Position numbers and translations under genes: made by a program
Shown here: positions 11,288 to 19,455 of the stretch, in pieces
Position numbering within the stretch: position 1 is the first letter of the stretch
How the letters are laid out: each line of letters starts with the position of its first letter
The notes under the pieces: generated by a model
What the model saw: only the letters and a program-made list of their open reading frames with translations
Told to the model about the DNA's origin: nothing
The model's database searches: none
DNA from: Erythrobacter colymbi
GTDB taxonomy: Bacteria > Pseudomonadota > Alphaproteobacteria > Sphingomonadales > Sphingomonadaceae
DNA: 64,000 bases
Direction: 5' to 3'
Assembly: GCF_002155685.1 (NCBI RefSeq)
Contig: NZ_MUYK01000002.1
Coordinates: 310,001-374,000, forward strand

Positions 11288-12840
11288 CAGGCGTCCTCGG
11301 CGGGCAGTTCGAGCCGGGGGAACAGCGGGGTCGGCGGGCTGAGCTGGTAATCGCTCTCGGCAAGTGGCGAATACCAGTGGCTGCGGATCCCATCGAGATT
11401 GCGCAGATCATCGGGCACGCCGAGCATATCCAGCAGCTTCGCGCTGCTCGCCGGGATCACCGGGCTGATCGCGACCGCAAGCTGCGCGATGCAGATGTAG
11501 AGCGTGGCGAGCACCGTCTCCATCCGCTCCGGGTCGGTCTTGCGCAGCGTCCATGGGGCCTGGGCATCGATATAGGCGTTGCAGGCGAACACCGCCTGAA
11601 GCCACGCCTCGACCGCCTGCTGGAGCGCAAGGCTCTCGAACGCTTGCGGAATTTCGGTCGTGATCGCGCGGTTCACTATCTCGAACAGGGCCGTATCTGC
11701 GGCATCGTGCCCACGGATGGCCGGCAGATAGCCTTCGAGGTTCTTGGCGATGAAACCGAGTGTGCGCTGGGCGAGGTTGCCGAACGCATTGCCGAGCTCG
11801 CCATTCGCTCTCTGCACAATGGCTTCGGGTGAATAGCTGCCATCCTGTCCGAAGGCGACTTCGCGGATCAGGAAGTAGCGCAAGGCATCGACGCCGAAGC
11901 GTTCGGCCAGCTCGACCGGATCGGTGACATTGCCGAGCGACTTCGATTCCTTCTGCCCACGGTTGAGCAGGAAGCCGTGGCCGAACACCTTCTTCGGCAG
12001 CGGCAGATTGGCACTCATCAGGAAAGCAGGCCAGTAGATCGTGTGAAAGCGCACGATGTCCTTGCCGATCAGATGCAGGCTCGCCGGCCAGAACTCGCCC
12101 ATGTCTTCGGGATAGCCGAGCCCTGTCAAATAGTTGGTGAGCGCATCGACCCACACATACATGAGATGGCCATCGGAGCCGGGCACCTTCACGCCCCAGT
12201 CGAAGGAGGTGCGGCTGACCGAAAGATCGCGCAGGCCCTGCTCGACGAAGGCGATCATCTCGTTGCGGCGGCTTGCCGGTTCGAGGAAGCCGGGGCTCTT
12301 CAGCAATTCAAGCAGTTGGCCTTCGTACTTCGAAAGGCGGAAGAACCAGCTTTCCTCGACCGTCCACTCGACCGGCGTGCCCTGCGGGGAGAGCTTCTCG
12401 CCCCCCTCGCCTTCCACGAGTTCGCTTTCGTCGTAATAGGCCTCGTCGCGGACCGAGTACCAGCCCTCGTAACGGTCGAGATAGAGATCGCCCGAAGCCT
12501 CCATCGCCTGCCAGATGGCCTGGCTGGCGCGGTGGTGATCGGGCTCGGACGTGCGGATGAAGCGGTCATAGGACACGTTCAGAGCGTCGCACATAGTCCT
12601 GAAATAGCCTGACATTTCATCGGCCAGATCGGCGGGGGTGCGACCCTGTTCCTCGGCCTTGCGCGCCATCTTCAGCCCATGCTCGTCGGTGCCGGTCTGG
12701 AAACGGACGGCTCGGCCCGAAAGCCGCTGGAAGCGCGCGATCACGTCGGCCGCAATCGCCTCGTAGGCGTGTCCGATATGCGGGCGCCCGTTGGGGTAGC
12801 TGATCGCGGTGGTGATGTAGAAGGGGGTGGTGTCAGCCAT
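11287..12840 (-). CDS. metG: Methionyl-tRNA synthetase
   Basis: 517 residues, with the start chosen at the ATG directly before the synthetase fold (DTTPFYITTAISYPNG). The HIGH motif is HIGHAYE and the KMSKS loop appears as KESKS. The short length, without the C-terminal tRNA-binding appendage of E. coli MetG, fits the MetG2 type. In the connective insert, where zinc-binding forms carry paired cysteines, this protein reads SVRDEAYYDESELVEG with no cysteines, so it should be a zinc-free form. It overlaps holB by 8 bases and tatD by one. Confidence 0.94.
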   Translation of the reverse strand: MADTTPFYITTAISYPNGRPHIGHAYEAIAADVIARFQRLSGRAVRFQTGTDEHGLKMARKAEEQGRTPADLADEMSGYFRTMCDALNVSYDRFIRTSEPDHHRASQAIWQAMEASGDLYLDRYEGWYSVRDEAYYDESELVEGEGGEKLSPQGTPVEWTVEESWFFRLSKYEGQLLELLKSPGFLEPASRRNEMIAFVEQGLRDLSVSRTSFDWGVKVPGSDGHLMYVWVDALTNYLTGLGYPEDMGEFWPASLHLIGKDIVRFHTIYWPAFLMSANLPLPKKVFGHGFLLNRGQKESKSLGNVTDPVELAERFGVDALRYFLIREVAFGQDGSYSPEAIVQRANGELGNAFGNLAQRTLGFIAKNLEGYLPAIRGHDAADTALFEIVNRAITTEIPQAFESLALQQAVEAWLQAVFACNAYIDAQAPWTLRKTDPERMETVLATLYICIAQLAVAISPVIPASSAKLLDMLGVPDDLRNLDGIRSHWYSPLAESDYQLSPPTPLFPRLELPAEDA

Positions 12841-13789
12841 GGGCCGGTTCGCTAGCGGGGGCGGCGGCGACAAGCAAGCTGCCGATCTCGAAGGGGAGCA
12901 TGGCGGGATCGAAATTGGCGGTGGGCGCTTCGGCGGCAAGGTTCACCAGCGCGGCGTGGGCATCGATCAGGCGGGCGCGGCGGGCGGGATCCTCGGCCGC
13001 GCGCGCGGCGCGGGCAGCGAGCGATTGGGCGAGGTCGAGCACGGCCTGCACCCGTTCGCGGTCGGCGCGCTGGCCGATCAGGCGCGCGAGCTCGCCGCGG
13101 CCGGTGATGCCGCTGTCGCCGCCTGCGAGCAGTCCCGAGATAACCCGCGCGATCGGGGCCAGATCCTGCTCGGCAAAGCGCACCGCCGCGCCGAACGAGC
13201 CCTCGGCGGCCGCGATCGCCTGCGGATCGGACGGCAGCCCCGCCGCATGCAGCATCGCGCCCAGCTGGCTGTCGGTCAGCACCGGAAAGCGCAGCGTGCG
13301 GCAGCGCGAGCGGATCGTCGGCAGCAGCCGCGCCGGGCGGTGGGTGACGAGGAGGAAGAAGGTGCCCGCCGGCGGCTCCTCGAGGCTCTTCAGCAGCGCG
13401 TTGGCGGCCGCCTTCTCCATGTCATCGGCCGGATCGATGATGATCGCGCGGCGGCTCCCGAGCGTCGGCCGGGTGACAAGGCGCTTCTGCATCGCCCGGA
13501 TCTGCTTGATGCGGATCGAGCGGGCGAGTTCGAAGGGTTTGCCGTCTGCGGCGGCACGCTCGGCCTTGTCGTCCTTGGGGCCGTAGGTGAGCGTGATGAT
13601 GTCGGGATGGTCGCCTTGCGGCTGCGACACGCCCGGCTCTGCCACAAGCTCGCGCGCGGCGGCCATGGCGAAGTCACGCTTGCCGAGGCCGGACTTGCCC
13701 GCGAGCAGCCAGCCGTGATGCATCCGCTCGCCGCCCAGCGCATCGCGCCACTGGCGCCAGGCTTCGGCGTGGTTGGGCCAATCGGTCAC
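12833..13789 (-). CDS. holB: DNA polymerase III delta prime subunit
   Basis: 318 residues with an AAA+ clamp-loader fold. HHGWLLAGKSGLGKRDFA is the P-loop region and LLKSLEEPPAGTFFLL the sensor 1 / SRC-type region. The SRC arginine motif and the zinc-module cysteines are largely absent, as expected for delta prime, which stabilises the clamp loader rather than hydrolysing ATP. The gene overlaps tmk upstream by 4 bases and metG downstream by 8 bases, matching the widespread tmk-holB-metG-tatD order. Confidence 0.92.
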   Translation of the reverse strand: MTDWPNHAEAWRQWRDALGGERMHHGWLLAGKSGLGKRDFAMAAARELVAEPGVSQPQGDHPDIITLTYGPKDDKAERAAADGKPFELARSIRIKQIRAMQKRLVTRPTLGSRRAIIIDPADDMEKAAANALLKSLEEPPAGTFFLLVTHRPARLLPTIRSRCRTLRFPVLTDSQLGAMLHAAGLPSDPQAIAAAEGSFGAAVRFAEQDLAPIARVISGLLAGGDSGITGRGELARLIGQRADRERVQAVLDLAQSLAARAARAAEDPARRARLIDAHAALVNLAAEAPTANFDPAMLPFEIGSLLVAAAPASEPAHG

Positions 13790-14415
13790 GGCAGCAGATC
13801 CGCGATTGCGGCAAGGATGCGGGCGTGAACGTCCTCGGGCGAGCCGATGGCGTCGATCCGGGCAAAGCCTTGCGGGTCGGCCTCGGCGAGCCCGCGGAAG
13901 GCGGTGGCGACGGCGCGGTGATATTTGGCCGGGCGCCCTTCGATGGCATCGGCGGCCTCTCCGCGCGCGGCGAGACGCGAGGCGAGCGCGGCCTCGTCAC
14001 CTTCGAGGAGGATCACCCGGTCGGGGCGCAGGCCATCGCTGCCGAAGGCGTGGAGCGCGGTAATGGCATCATCGCCGAGGCCCCCTGCCCCGCCCTGATA
14101 GGCGCGACTCGAATCGACGAAGCGGTCGCAGATCACCCATTCGCCGCGCGCGAGTGCCGGGCGGATCAGGTGCGCGACATGGTCGGCCCGGGCAGCGGCG
14201 AAAAGCAGGGCCTCGGCCTGCGGCGGCCAGCCCTCTCCCGGCGGAGACAGCAGCAGGTTCCGGATAGCCTCGGCACCCGGCGTACCGCCCGGCTCGCGGG
14301 TCATCAGCACGGTGAGGCCCCGCGCCCGCAGCGCCTCGGCCAGCAGGCGGCCCTGGGTGGACTTGCCAGCACCTTCCCCGCCCTCGAAGGCGATGAAGCG
14401 TCCGGGCGCGGTCAC
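13786..14415 (-). CDS. tmk: Thymidylate kinase
   Basis: 209 residues from a GTG that overlaps the stop of the upstream carboxypeptidase gene (GTGA). P-loop FEGGEGAGKSTQ, the DR(F/Y) motif in CDRFVDSSRAYQGG, and the LID region near residues 145-160. The enzyme phosphorylates dTMP to dTDP. The longer open frame upstream is only the shadow of the carboxypeptidase gene. Overlaps at both ends place it in one run with the carboxypeptidase, holB, metG and tatD. Confidence 0.93.
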   Translation of the reverse strand: MTAPGRFIAFEGGEGAGKSTQGRLLAEALRARGLTVLMTREPGGTPGAEAIRNLLLSPPGEGWPPQAEALLFAAARADHVAHLIRPALARGEWVICDRFVDSSRAYQGGAGGLGDDAITALHAFGSDGLRPDRVILLEGDEAALASRLAARGEAADAIEGRPAKYHRAVATAFRGLAEADPQGFARIDAIGSPEDVHARILAAIADLLP

Positions 14416-15593
14416 GAGAACACGCCCGCGATAGCGTTGACGATCCGGTCGAGCGGCCCGGCTGTGCCGACGCTCTCGGCGGCGTAGAGCGGGATCCGGG
14501 CCGGGGCGACACCCTCCGCCGTCACCTCCAGCATGGCGACTTCCTGCCCGGCGGTAAGCGGTGCGCGCAGGGGGCCTTCGTAGCGGATAGTCGCGGTGAG
14601 CGACGGATTGCTCCCGCGCGGCAGGTTGATCGCGACCGGCCCCGCAGCCTTCAGCGCCACATGGCGCGCGTCGCCATCCTGCACCCGCGCCTCCCCGACG
14701 ATGGCGCCATTCGCGAACAGCGGCTTGCGGTCGAAGGCGGAGAAGCCCCACTCGATATAACCCTTGGCGATCCGCGCGCGCAGGCGGCCGTTCTCGACCC
14801 CGGCGAGCACCATGACCAGCCGCTGCCCGTTGCGCCGCGCGGTGCCGAGATAGGAGAAACCCGCCTCGTTGGTGAAGCCGGTCTTGATCCCGTCCGCCCC
14901 CGGCACACGCCCGATCATCGGATCGTGATTGACCTGAGCGATGCCTTTGTAATCCAGCCCCGCGCGGCCGATGTAGTAGCCGAACTTGTCCGGATGGCGG
15001 GTGATCATCGCGCGGGCGAGGGTCACCAGATCGCTCGCGGTGGTGAAGGTGCGGCCTTCGTCTGGCCAGCCATTGGGGCTCTCGAAGTGGCTGCCTGTCA
15101 TGCCAAGCGCGAGCGCCGTCGCATTCATCTGCGCGGTCCACGCCGCGAGCGATCCGGCCTGCCCCTCAGCCAGCACCGCCGCCCCGTCATTGGCCGAGAC
15201 ATTGGCGATGCCGAGCAGCAGATCGTCGACCCGCACCTGCTCGCCCCTGTCGAGGAACATGGTCGAGCCCTTGCGCCGCCATTCGCGCGCAACCTCGGGG
15301 CTCATGGCGAACACCTGTGCGGGATCGAGCCGCCGCTGGGCGATCAGCTCGAAGGCGAGGTAGAGCGTCATCACCTTGGTGACCGAGGCGGGCATGAAGC
15401 GCGCGTCGGGGTGGCGGGCGTGGAGAATCTGGCCGCTTCCCAGATCGACCAGCAGCGCCACCGGCGCCTCGGTCGCGGTGGGCACGGCGGGCGGCACATT
15501 GCCGGGATCGGGCACGGCCATGACGGGGCCGGCGATCACGAAGGCGAACAGGGACAGCAGATGCGCGGCGGGGCGCAGGTATCGGGCAAGCAT
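14412..15593 (-). CDS. D-alanyl-D-alanine carboxypeptidase (DacA/DacC type)
   Basis: 393 residues with a signal peptide (about residues 1-31, ending near AVPDPG). Penicillin-binding motifs in order: SVTK (active-site serine), SAND as SxN, and KTG in DGIKTGFTN. The C-terminal beta-rich domain of about 90 residues is the PBP5 C domain. The family trims the terminal D-Ala from peptidoglycan pentapeptides in the periplasm. The start at 15593 is preferred because it begins the signal peptide. The stop overlaps the tmk start, so an envelope gene leads this replication and translation operon. Confidence 0.92.
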   Translation of the reverse strand: MLARYLRPAAHLLSLFAFVIAGPVMAVPDPGNVPPAVPTATEAPVALLVDLGSGQILHARHPDARFMPASVTKVMTLYLAFELIAQRRLDPAQVFAMSPEVAREWRRKGSTMFLDRGEQVRVDDLLLGIANVSANDGAAVLAEGQAGSLAAWTAQMNATALALGMTGSHFESPNGWPDEGRTFTTASDLVTLARAMITRHPDKFGYYIGRAGLDYKGIAQVNHDPMIGRVPGADGIKTGFTNEAGFSYLGTARRNGQRLVMVLAGVENGRLRARIAKGYIEWGFSAFDRKPLFANGAIVGEARVQDGDARHVALKAAGPVAINLPRGSNPSLTATIRYEGPLRAPLTAGQEVAMLEVTAEGVAPARIPLYAAESVGTAGPLDRIVNAIAGVFS

Positions 15594-15646
15594 CACGCGC
15601 GCGGCTATACCCGCCCCCTTCCCGCTTGGCGAGGCGGGGCGGCCCC

Positions 15647-16696
15647 TCAGTTCACGATTTCGTCGGCGAGCAGCCCCACGCTCAGGGCGTAATAGCTCGA
15701 GCAGTTGTATTCGAGGATCGCGCGGAAGTTGCCGGTGAGCAGCCATGCCGGGGTGCCGGGGCCATCGGGCTGGAAGAATGACACCATGACGTCATCGCTC
15801 AAGGGGCGCAGGGGCTCGATGCCCACCGCGCGCCATTCGGCCACGGTCATCCAGCGGCTGAAGCGCTCGTGGACGCGGGGGCAGACCGGCGAGACGAGCC
15901 TTGTGCGATAGGGCGAGACATCGAAGCCCGCAGGCACCGCCGCGCGCACGCCCCAGGGCTGGCCCGGCCGCCACCCGGCATCGCGAAAATAGTTGGCGAT
16001 CGAGGCGAAGGTGTCGGCTCTGTTGGAAAGAATGTCGGCCCGCCCGTCTCCATCACCGTCGGTCGCAAGCCGCAGGTAGATGCTGGGGAGGAACTGCGGA
16101 TTGCCGAAAGCCCCGGCATAGCTCCCCACCAGCTGCGAGCGGTCATAGCCCTTGTCGGCGATCTTCATCAGCGCGACGAACTCCCCCGCGAAGAGCTCGC
16201 GCCGCCGCCCTTCCCAGGCGAGCGTCGCGAGGCTGCGGGCGAGATCGAAGTCGCCCTTCACCCGGCCATAGCTGGTCTCGTGACCGAAGATCGCGATGAT
16301 GATCGAGGCCGGCACGCCGTACTGCGCCTCGATCCGTGCGAGCTGGTCGCGGTGCTGGCTGTAGACCGCGCGCCCGCCGCCGATCCGCGCGGCATCGACA
16401 TGGGTCGCGATATAGTTCGACATCGGCGGATAGCCGCGGGTCGTGGCGCTGCCGGGCTGGTTGTTGTCGAGCGCGATCACCCGCGGATTGGGGGTCAGCC
16501 CCGAGGTCATCCGGTCGAGCGTTTCCTCGCGCACACCCTCGGCGCGGGCGCGGGCCTTGAGCAGTTCGAGATAGGCCTCGAAGGGGATCCCGTCGGCACT
16601 CGCCTGCGCCCCGGCCGGCACGGAGGATGGCGGCGCGCCGAGGGTCGCAAGAGCCGCAAGCGCGAATGCGGCGGCAGGGAGCAGGCGGGGAATCAT
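15647..16696 (-). CDS. Lytic murein transglycosylase, MltB family
   Basis: 349 residues starting at MIPRLLPAAAF, which gives a clean signal peptide (about 1-28). The catalytic glutamate lies in FGHETSYGRV, followed by the SLT-type GSYAGAFGNPQFLPS motif and the calcium-loop-like DGDGDGRAD. The C-terminal segment with an SSYYALSVGLLAD sequence resembles the conserved end of sphingomonad MltB proteins. It cleaves the glycan backbone between MurNAc and GlcNAc, forming 1,6-anhydro ends. No lipobox is seen, so it is probably soluble in the periplasm. Confidence 0.9.
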   Translation of the reverse strand: MIPRLLPAAAFALAALATLGAPPSSVPAGAQASADGIPFEAYLELLKARARAEGVREETLDRMTSGLTPNPRVIALDNNQPGSATTRGYPPMSNYIATHVDAARIGGGRAVYSQHRDQLARIEAQYGVPASIIIAIFGHETSYGRVKGDFDLARSLATLAWEGRRRELFAGEFVALMKIADKGYDRSQLVGSYAGAFGNPQFLPSIYLRLATDGDGDGRADILSNRADTFASIANYFRDAGWRPGQPWGVRAAVPAGFDVSPYRTRLVSPVCPRVHERFSRWMTVAEWRAVGIEPLRPLSDDVMVSFFQPDGPGTPAWLLTGNFRAILEYNCSSYYALSVGLLADEIVN

Positions 16697-16785
16697 GCCG
16701 CTAGGGATGTCATACCTTGGATGAATTCCCAACAACCGAACGGGGGAAGCCGTGGACGGTTGCGGCGAGCCGCCGGCGCAAGGGC

Positions 16786-16801
16786 TGTTTCACGTGAAAC
16801 A
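16786..16801. promoter_or_regulatory. parS: parS site 1 (ParB/Spo0J binding)
   Basis: TGTTTCACGTGAAACA is a perfect 16-bp palindrome, extended to 18 bp by flanking C and G, and matches the conserved bacterial chromosomal parS consensus exactly. It is intergenic, between the lytic transglycosylase and tRNA-Ser. ParB loads here and spreads to form the segregation complex; parS sites normally cluster near the replication origin. The same 18-mer recurs at 63449-63466. Confidence 0.95.
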
Positions 16802-16826
16802 GCGCCGGATTGCGCTTCAGGAGGGG

Positions 16827-16863
16827 GTCTGAACCGGGTCAAGACGCGTCTGGAAGGGGTCTG
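16827..16863. repeat. Helically phased GTC-box array next to parS 1
   Basis: GTC trinucleotides (GTCTG, GTCAA, GTCTGG, GTCTGG) begin at 16827, 16838, 16848 and 16859, that is 11, 10 and 11 bases apart. The nearest is separated from parS by exactly 25 bases (16802-16826). Read on the minus strand the units are CCAGAC, CCAGAC, TTGACC, TCAGAC running toward parS. A matching array lies at parS 2. Function unknown. Confidence 0.6.
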
Positions 16864-16902
16864 GCGGGGTGCGAGTGCCCGGCAAAGGGCGCGTAAAGGG
16901 GT

Positions 16903-17015
16903 GGTGACAATACCGCCGTCTGGCGCTAGCCAGCCGAGACATAGGAGGCGCGCCGAGTGGTTTAAGGCAGCGGTCTTGGAGTCGGAGGCGCGTAAGTGCC
17001 GGAGACGTCACCGCA
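16903..17015 (+). repeat. First copy of tRNA-Ser promoter region with degenerate tRNA remnant
   Basis: A 113-base unit repeated directly from 17016. The first about 44 bases (GGTGACAATACCGCCGTC onward) are nearly identical in the two copies and include GTGACA, a 17-base spacer and TAGCCA as a possible promoter. From 16944 the unit continues like the 5' half of tRNA-Ser (GCCGAGTGGTTTAAGGCAGC and GGTCTTG) but then diverges at the anticodon and has no T-arm or acceptor 3' strand. GTCACC-gca-GGTGAC forms a hairpin across the junction (17007-17021). Confidence 0.8.
16944..17006 (+). pseudogene. tRNA-Ser remnant
   Basis: About 33 bases match the D-arm and 5' anticodon stem of the intact tRNA-Ser 113 bases downstream, but the anticodon stem cannot close, there is no GGTTCGAATCC T-arm and no 3' acceptor strand. 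It cannot fold as a tRNA and is read as the relic of an incomplete tandem duplication. Confidence 0.7.
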
Positions 17016-17017
17016 GG

Positions 17018-17045
17018 TGACAATACCGCCGTCTGGCGCTAGCCA
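17018..17045 (+). promoter_or_regulatory. Candidate promoter of tRNA-Ser (proximal copy)
   Basis: GTGACA, a 17-base spacer and TAGCCA lie directly before the tRNA, placing the start point about 5 bases upstream of the mature 5' end. The identical element occurs 113 bases upstream (16905-16932), so the tRNA may have two tandem promoters. Confidence 0.45.
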
Positions 17046-17056
17046 GGCGAGGCATA

Positions 17057-17146
17057 GGACAGGTGGCCGAGTGGTTTAAGGCAGCGGTCTTGAAAACCGC
17101 CGTAGGTGCAAGCCTACCGTGGGTTCGAATCCCACCCTGTCCGCCA
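17057..17146 (+). tRNA. tRNA-Ser (anticodon UGA)
   Basis: 90 bases including the encoded CCA. The acceptor stem pairs GGACAGG with CCTGTCC, followed by discriminator G and CCA. D-arm GCCGAGTGGTTTAAGGC, anticodon loop CTTGAAAA with anticodon TGA, a long variable arm (GTAGGTGCAAGCCTAC) as expected for a class II serine tRNA, and T-arm GTGGGTTCGAATCCCAC. It reads UCA and, by wobble, other UCN codons. Confidence 0.96.
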
Positions 17147-17354
17147 AGTACCTCTCATAAAGCTTTGTTTTTACGCTCAGATACGAGCAATTCCTGTAAT
17201 CGCCGCCCTATGGAAGGTCTGTTCGGTGGAGATGACAACCACTTGGGCGCGATTGCGCGTAAACCCCGTTAAGTTGTCACAATCCGAACTTTCCCAGCAG
17301 GTTGTAGCTTGTTCCAGCCGCGAATACGATGCCCCCCGGCATGGAGAGATTCGA
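17147..17354. other. Non-coding gap between tRNA-Ser and lipoprotein gene
   Basis: 208 bases, visibly less GC-rich than the surroundings. TGACAAC (17233-17239) and GTTGTCA (17273-17279) form a wide inverted repeat with a 33-base loop. No convincing promoter, terminator or second tRNA 3' end is seen. Confidence 0.5.
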
Positions 17355-18137
17355 ATGCAGCGGTGTCTTGTGGCTTTGGCTGGTTCTGCATTAGTGCTCG
17401 CGTCGTGCGGGCAGAAGGAGAGCAATTCGCCTCCCTCAGTTGCCGTGACTGAAGCTCCAATTGAAACGACTGCACGCCCAACTCCCGTCCTGCATCATTA
17501 CTATGAAGAGGAGGAGCGAGGCGTATATTACTACGTTGGGGCCGTTTCTGAGGAGGATCGAAAAAACGGCAAAGCAGCGGGTGAAGTCTATGGCTTTCGC
17601 TATCTCGGCAAGAATGGCGAGGACCAGCACGTGCTCACCTCCGTTGCTGACAACGGTCGCGTAATCTACAAGGCATTCTGCTCCGATCCTTGCAAAATAA
17701 TTAGATACGGAGATGGCGAGCGAGTTGGGTACAATCCCAACTCTATCATTGGTGCTGCGTTTGCAGACGCAATGAGCGGAGCATTGAAATCTACTTCGCC
17801 TGAAACCGTTGGAGAGTCCACCTCATACCCAAGGACTGTCAGCAGCATCCCAAAGGTGTTTATTGGCGCTTGGGATGAGATAATCGAAGATGGTTGCAAA
17901 AGTCGTGAGGCCCGGTTCGTTCTCGCTGCGAAGAAATTCTATAATTTTGAGGTTGAATACGACGTGACCAGCGTTGAGCTATTTTCTGCGAACGAGATCG
18001 ACCTTCACACGACGACGACAGATGATAACGGCAGCCAAATAAACGAAGTGTGGCAATTCAAGCTGGCTGATGGTGGGAAGGCGCTGACCGGCAGGGCGAA
18101 AGGCGGAACCATTTTTCGCCGATGCCCGATAAATTGA
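17355..18137 (+). CDS. Putative lipoprotein of unknown function, atypical composition
   Basis: 260 residues. The ATG at 17355 is preceded by GGAGAG at good spacing and starts a lipoprotein signal (LALAGSALVLASC-like, with Cys about residue 18); the frame stays open upstream through the tRNA but that part is not credible. The mature region is polar, with a YYEEEERGVYYYVG stretch and a C-terminal domain from about residue 165 beginning IPKVFIGAWDEI. Base composition and codon use (many ATT, TTT, AAA codons) differ sharply from neighbours, suggesting recent acquisition beside the tRNA. Family not recognised. Confidence 0.8.
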   Translation: MQRCLVALAGSALVLASCGQKESNSPPSVAVTEAPIETTARPTPVLHHYYEEEERGVYYYVGAVSEEDRKNGKAAGEVYGFRYLGKNGEDQHVLTSVADNGRVIYKAFCSDPCKIIRYGDGERVGYNPNSIIGAAFADAMSGALKSTSPETVGESTSYPRTVSSIPKVFIGAWDEIIEDGCKSREARFVLAAKKFYNFEVEYDVTSVELFSANEIDLHTTTTDDNGSQINEVWQFKLADGGKALTGRAKGGTIFRRCPIN

Positions 18138-18215
18138 CCGCTAAGCTGATAATCATCACATCGCCCACGCCAGCCGAACCATCGCCTCCATCACCCGCGC
18201 CTTTCTCTTGTCCGG

Positions 18216-19382
18216 CTAAAGCGCCCCCACCGGCATCGCCGCCGCGCTGACCGCCGCCGTGATCGCTGCACGTTCCGCCGGGGACAGGTCGGGGTGCCAG
18301 ATGTCGAAGATCAGGATCACGCGCAAGGCGTCGGTCTCGTTCTTCGCTTCGTGCTCGATCGTGTCGTCGAACACCCACGCCTGCCCTTCGGCAAAGTCGC
18401 GCGTTTCGGCCCCGACGCGGAACCAGCAGCGGTTGGGCACGATCAGCGGCAGGTGGCACAGTAGGCGGAAATTGGCGACGCCGACATGGGGCGGGATATG
18501 CGTGCGCGGGGCGAGCAGCGAGAACATCGCATTGGCCGCGCAGCCGGCGATGTGCGGCTGAACCATCCGCGAAAGGAAGCCCATGGTCGCGGGGCAATGC
18601 GCGGCATTTGCGGCGACGGTGGCGCCGCGCTCGATCAGGTGGATGGCGGTCCAGTCGCGGTTGTGGTTGAGTTCCCGCCACTGGGCGAGCGGCTCGCTGT
18701 CGGCATATTTCACGTAAGGGACGAGCGCCGCGTCGGGGGCCTGGGCGACCGCATCCATTTCGGCTCGGATCGCGGGGGTGAGGCTCTCCAGCTCTTCGAG
18801 CCACGGGAAGGCCGCGCGGTCGTGGAACTCGGCCTCTCTGAGCCCCGGCCAAGCGAAGTGGGTCGGCTCGGAGTGATAGGTGCGCGTGGTGCGCGCGATG
18901 TTGCTGGCAAAGCGCTCCGCGCGGCGGCGTTCGGCGGGGGTGAGATCGGCCCCGCTCGCCTCGACCGCCTCGCCCAGCCGGTGGGTCATCGATTGCTGGT
19001 GCGCCGCCCACATGGACTCGGCCCGCGCGATGGTCTGGGCGAAGACCGGCGGCAGCGGATTGGGGCGCGGCTGCGCGAGCGCGCGGCCATAGGCCTCGCC
19101 CGCCTCGGGGTGCCCGGCGGAATCGAGCAGGTGCGCGCGCATCAGCAGGCCGACGAAATCGAGCGGCGCGAGCGCCAGCGCCCGGTCGATCGCCTCGACC
19201 GCGAGCATGGGCGCGCCGGACATCTTCCTGACGGTGGCGAGGCGGTGCCAGAAATCGGGGAGCGGCGGATCGAGCCGCGCGGCCTCCTCGAGGATCTGCC
19301 GCGCCTCGCCCAGCGCGCCGCCAGCCAGCGCGCGGTCGGCGGCACTGATGCGCAGGGCGATGTCGGGGGCGTGCTGGTTCAC
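18216..19382 (-). CDS. Aspartyl/asparaginyl beta-hydroxylase-like dioxygenase with N-terminal TPR
   Basis: 388 residues. The first about 110 residues form tetratricopeptide-like helices (ADRALAGGALGEARQILEEA and following). The C-terminal 180 residues are an Asp/Arg-hydroxylase domain: HIPPHVGVANFRLLCHLPL with the first iron-binding His, GQAWVFDDTIEHEAKN with the second His, and RVILIFDIWHP. These Fe(II)/2-oxoglutarate enzymes hydroxylate protein or peptide side chains; the target here is unknown. It is monocistronic, separated by 73 bases from lpdA and on the opposite strand to the lipoprotein gene. Confidence 0.88.
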   Translation of the reverse strand: MNQHAPDIALRISAADRALAGGALGEARQILEEAARLDPPLPDFWHRLATVRKMSGAPMLAVEAIDRALALAPLDFVGLLMRAHLLDSAGHPEAGEAYGRALAQPRPNPLPPVFAQTIARAESMWAAHQQSMTHRLGEAVEASGADLTPAERRRAERFASNIARTTRTYHSEPTHFAWPGLREAEFHDRAAFPWLEELESLTPAIRAEMDAVAQAPDAALVPYVKYADSEPLAQWRELNHNRDWTAIHLIERGATVAANAAHCPATMGFLSRMVQPHIAGCAANAMFSLLAPRTHIPPHVGVANFRLLCHLPLIVPNRCWFRVGAETRDFAEGQAWVFDDTIEHEAKNETDALRVILIFDIWHPDLSPAERAAITAAVSAAAMPVGAL

Positions 19383-19455
19383 GCTCCCGGTTTTGTCTCA
19401 GGTTGCTAACATATGCAAGGTTTGCGGGACGCGCCTGTCCGCGGCCCCCGTTGCC

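Larger units (their letters stand above)
16697..17056. other. Non-coding interval: parS, phased repeat array, duplicated tRNA promoter
   Basis: A 360-base interval without a convincing protein gene. It contains a perfect parS palindrome (16786-16801), four GTC/GAC boxes at 10-11 bp spacing (16827-16863), and a first copy of the tRNA-Ser promoter with a tRNA remnant (16903-17015). The features are listed individually. Confidence 0.85.

Noticed and set aside
17106..17354. Upstream extension of the lipoprotein frame through the tRNA
   Set aside because: It would translate the tRNA gene and has no start with a ribosome binding site; the lipoprotein signal begins at 17355.
18700..18720. TTTCACGTAAGG in the hydroxylase gene as a third parS
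   Set aside because: Only one half matches; the site is not palindromic and lies in coding sequence.
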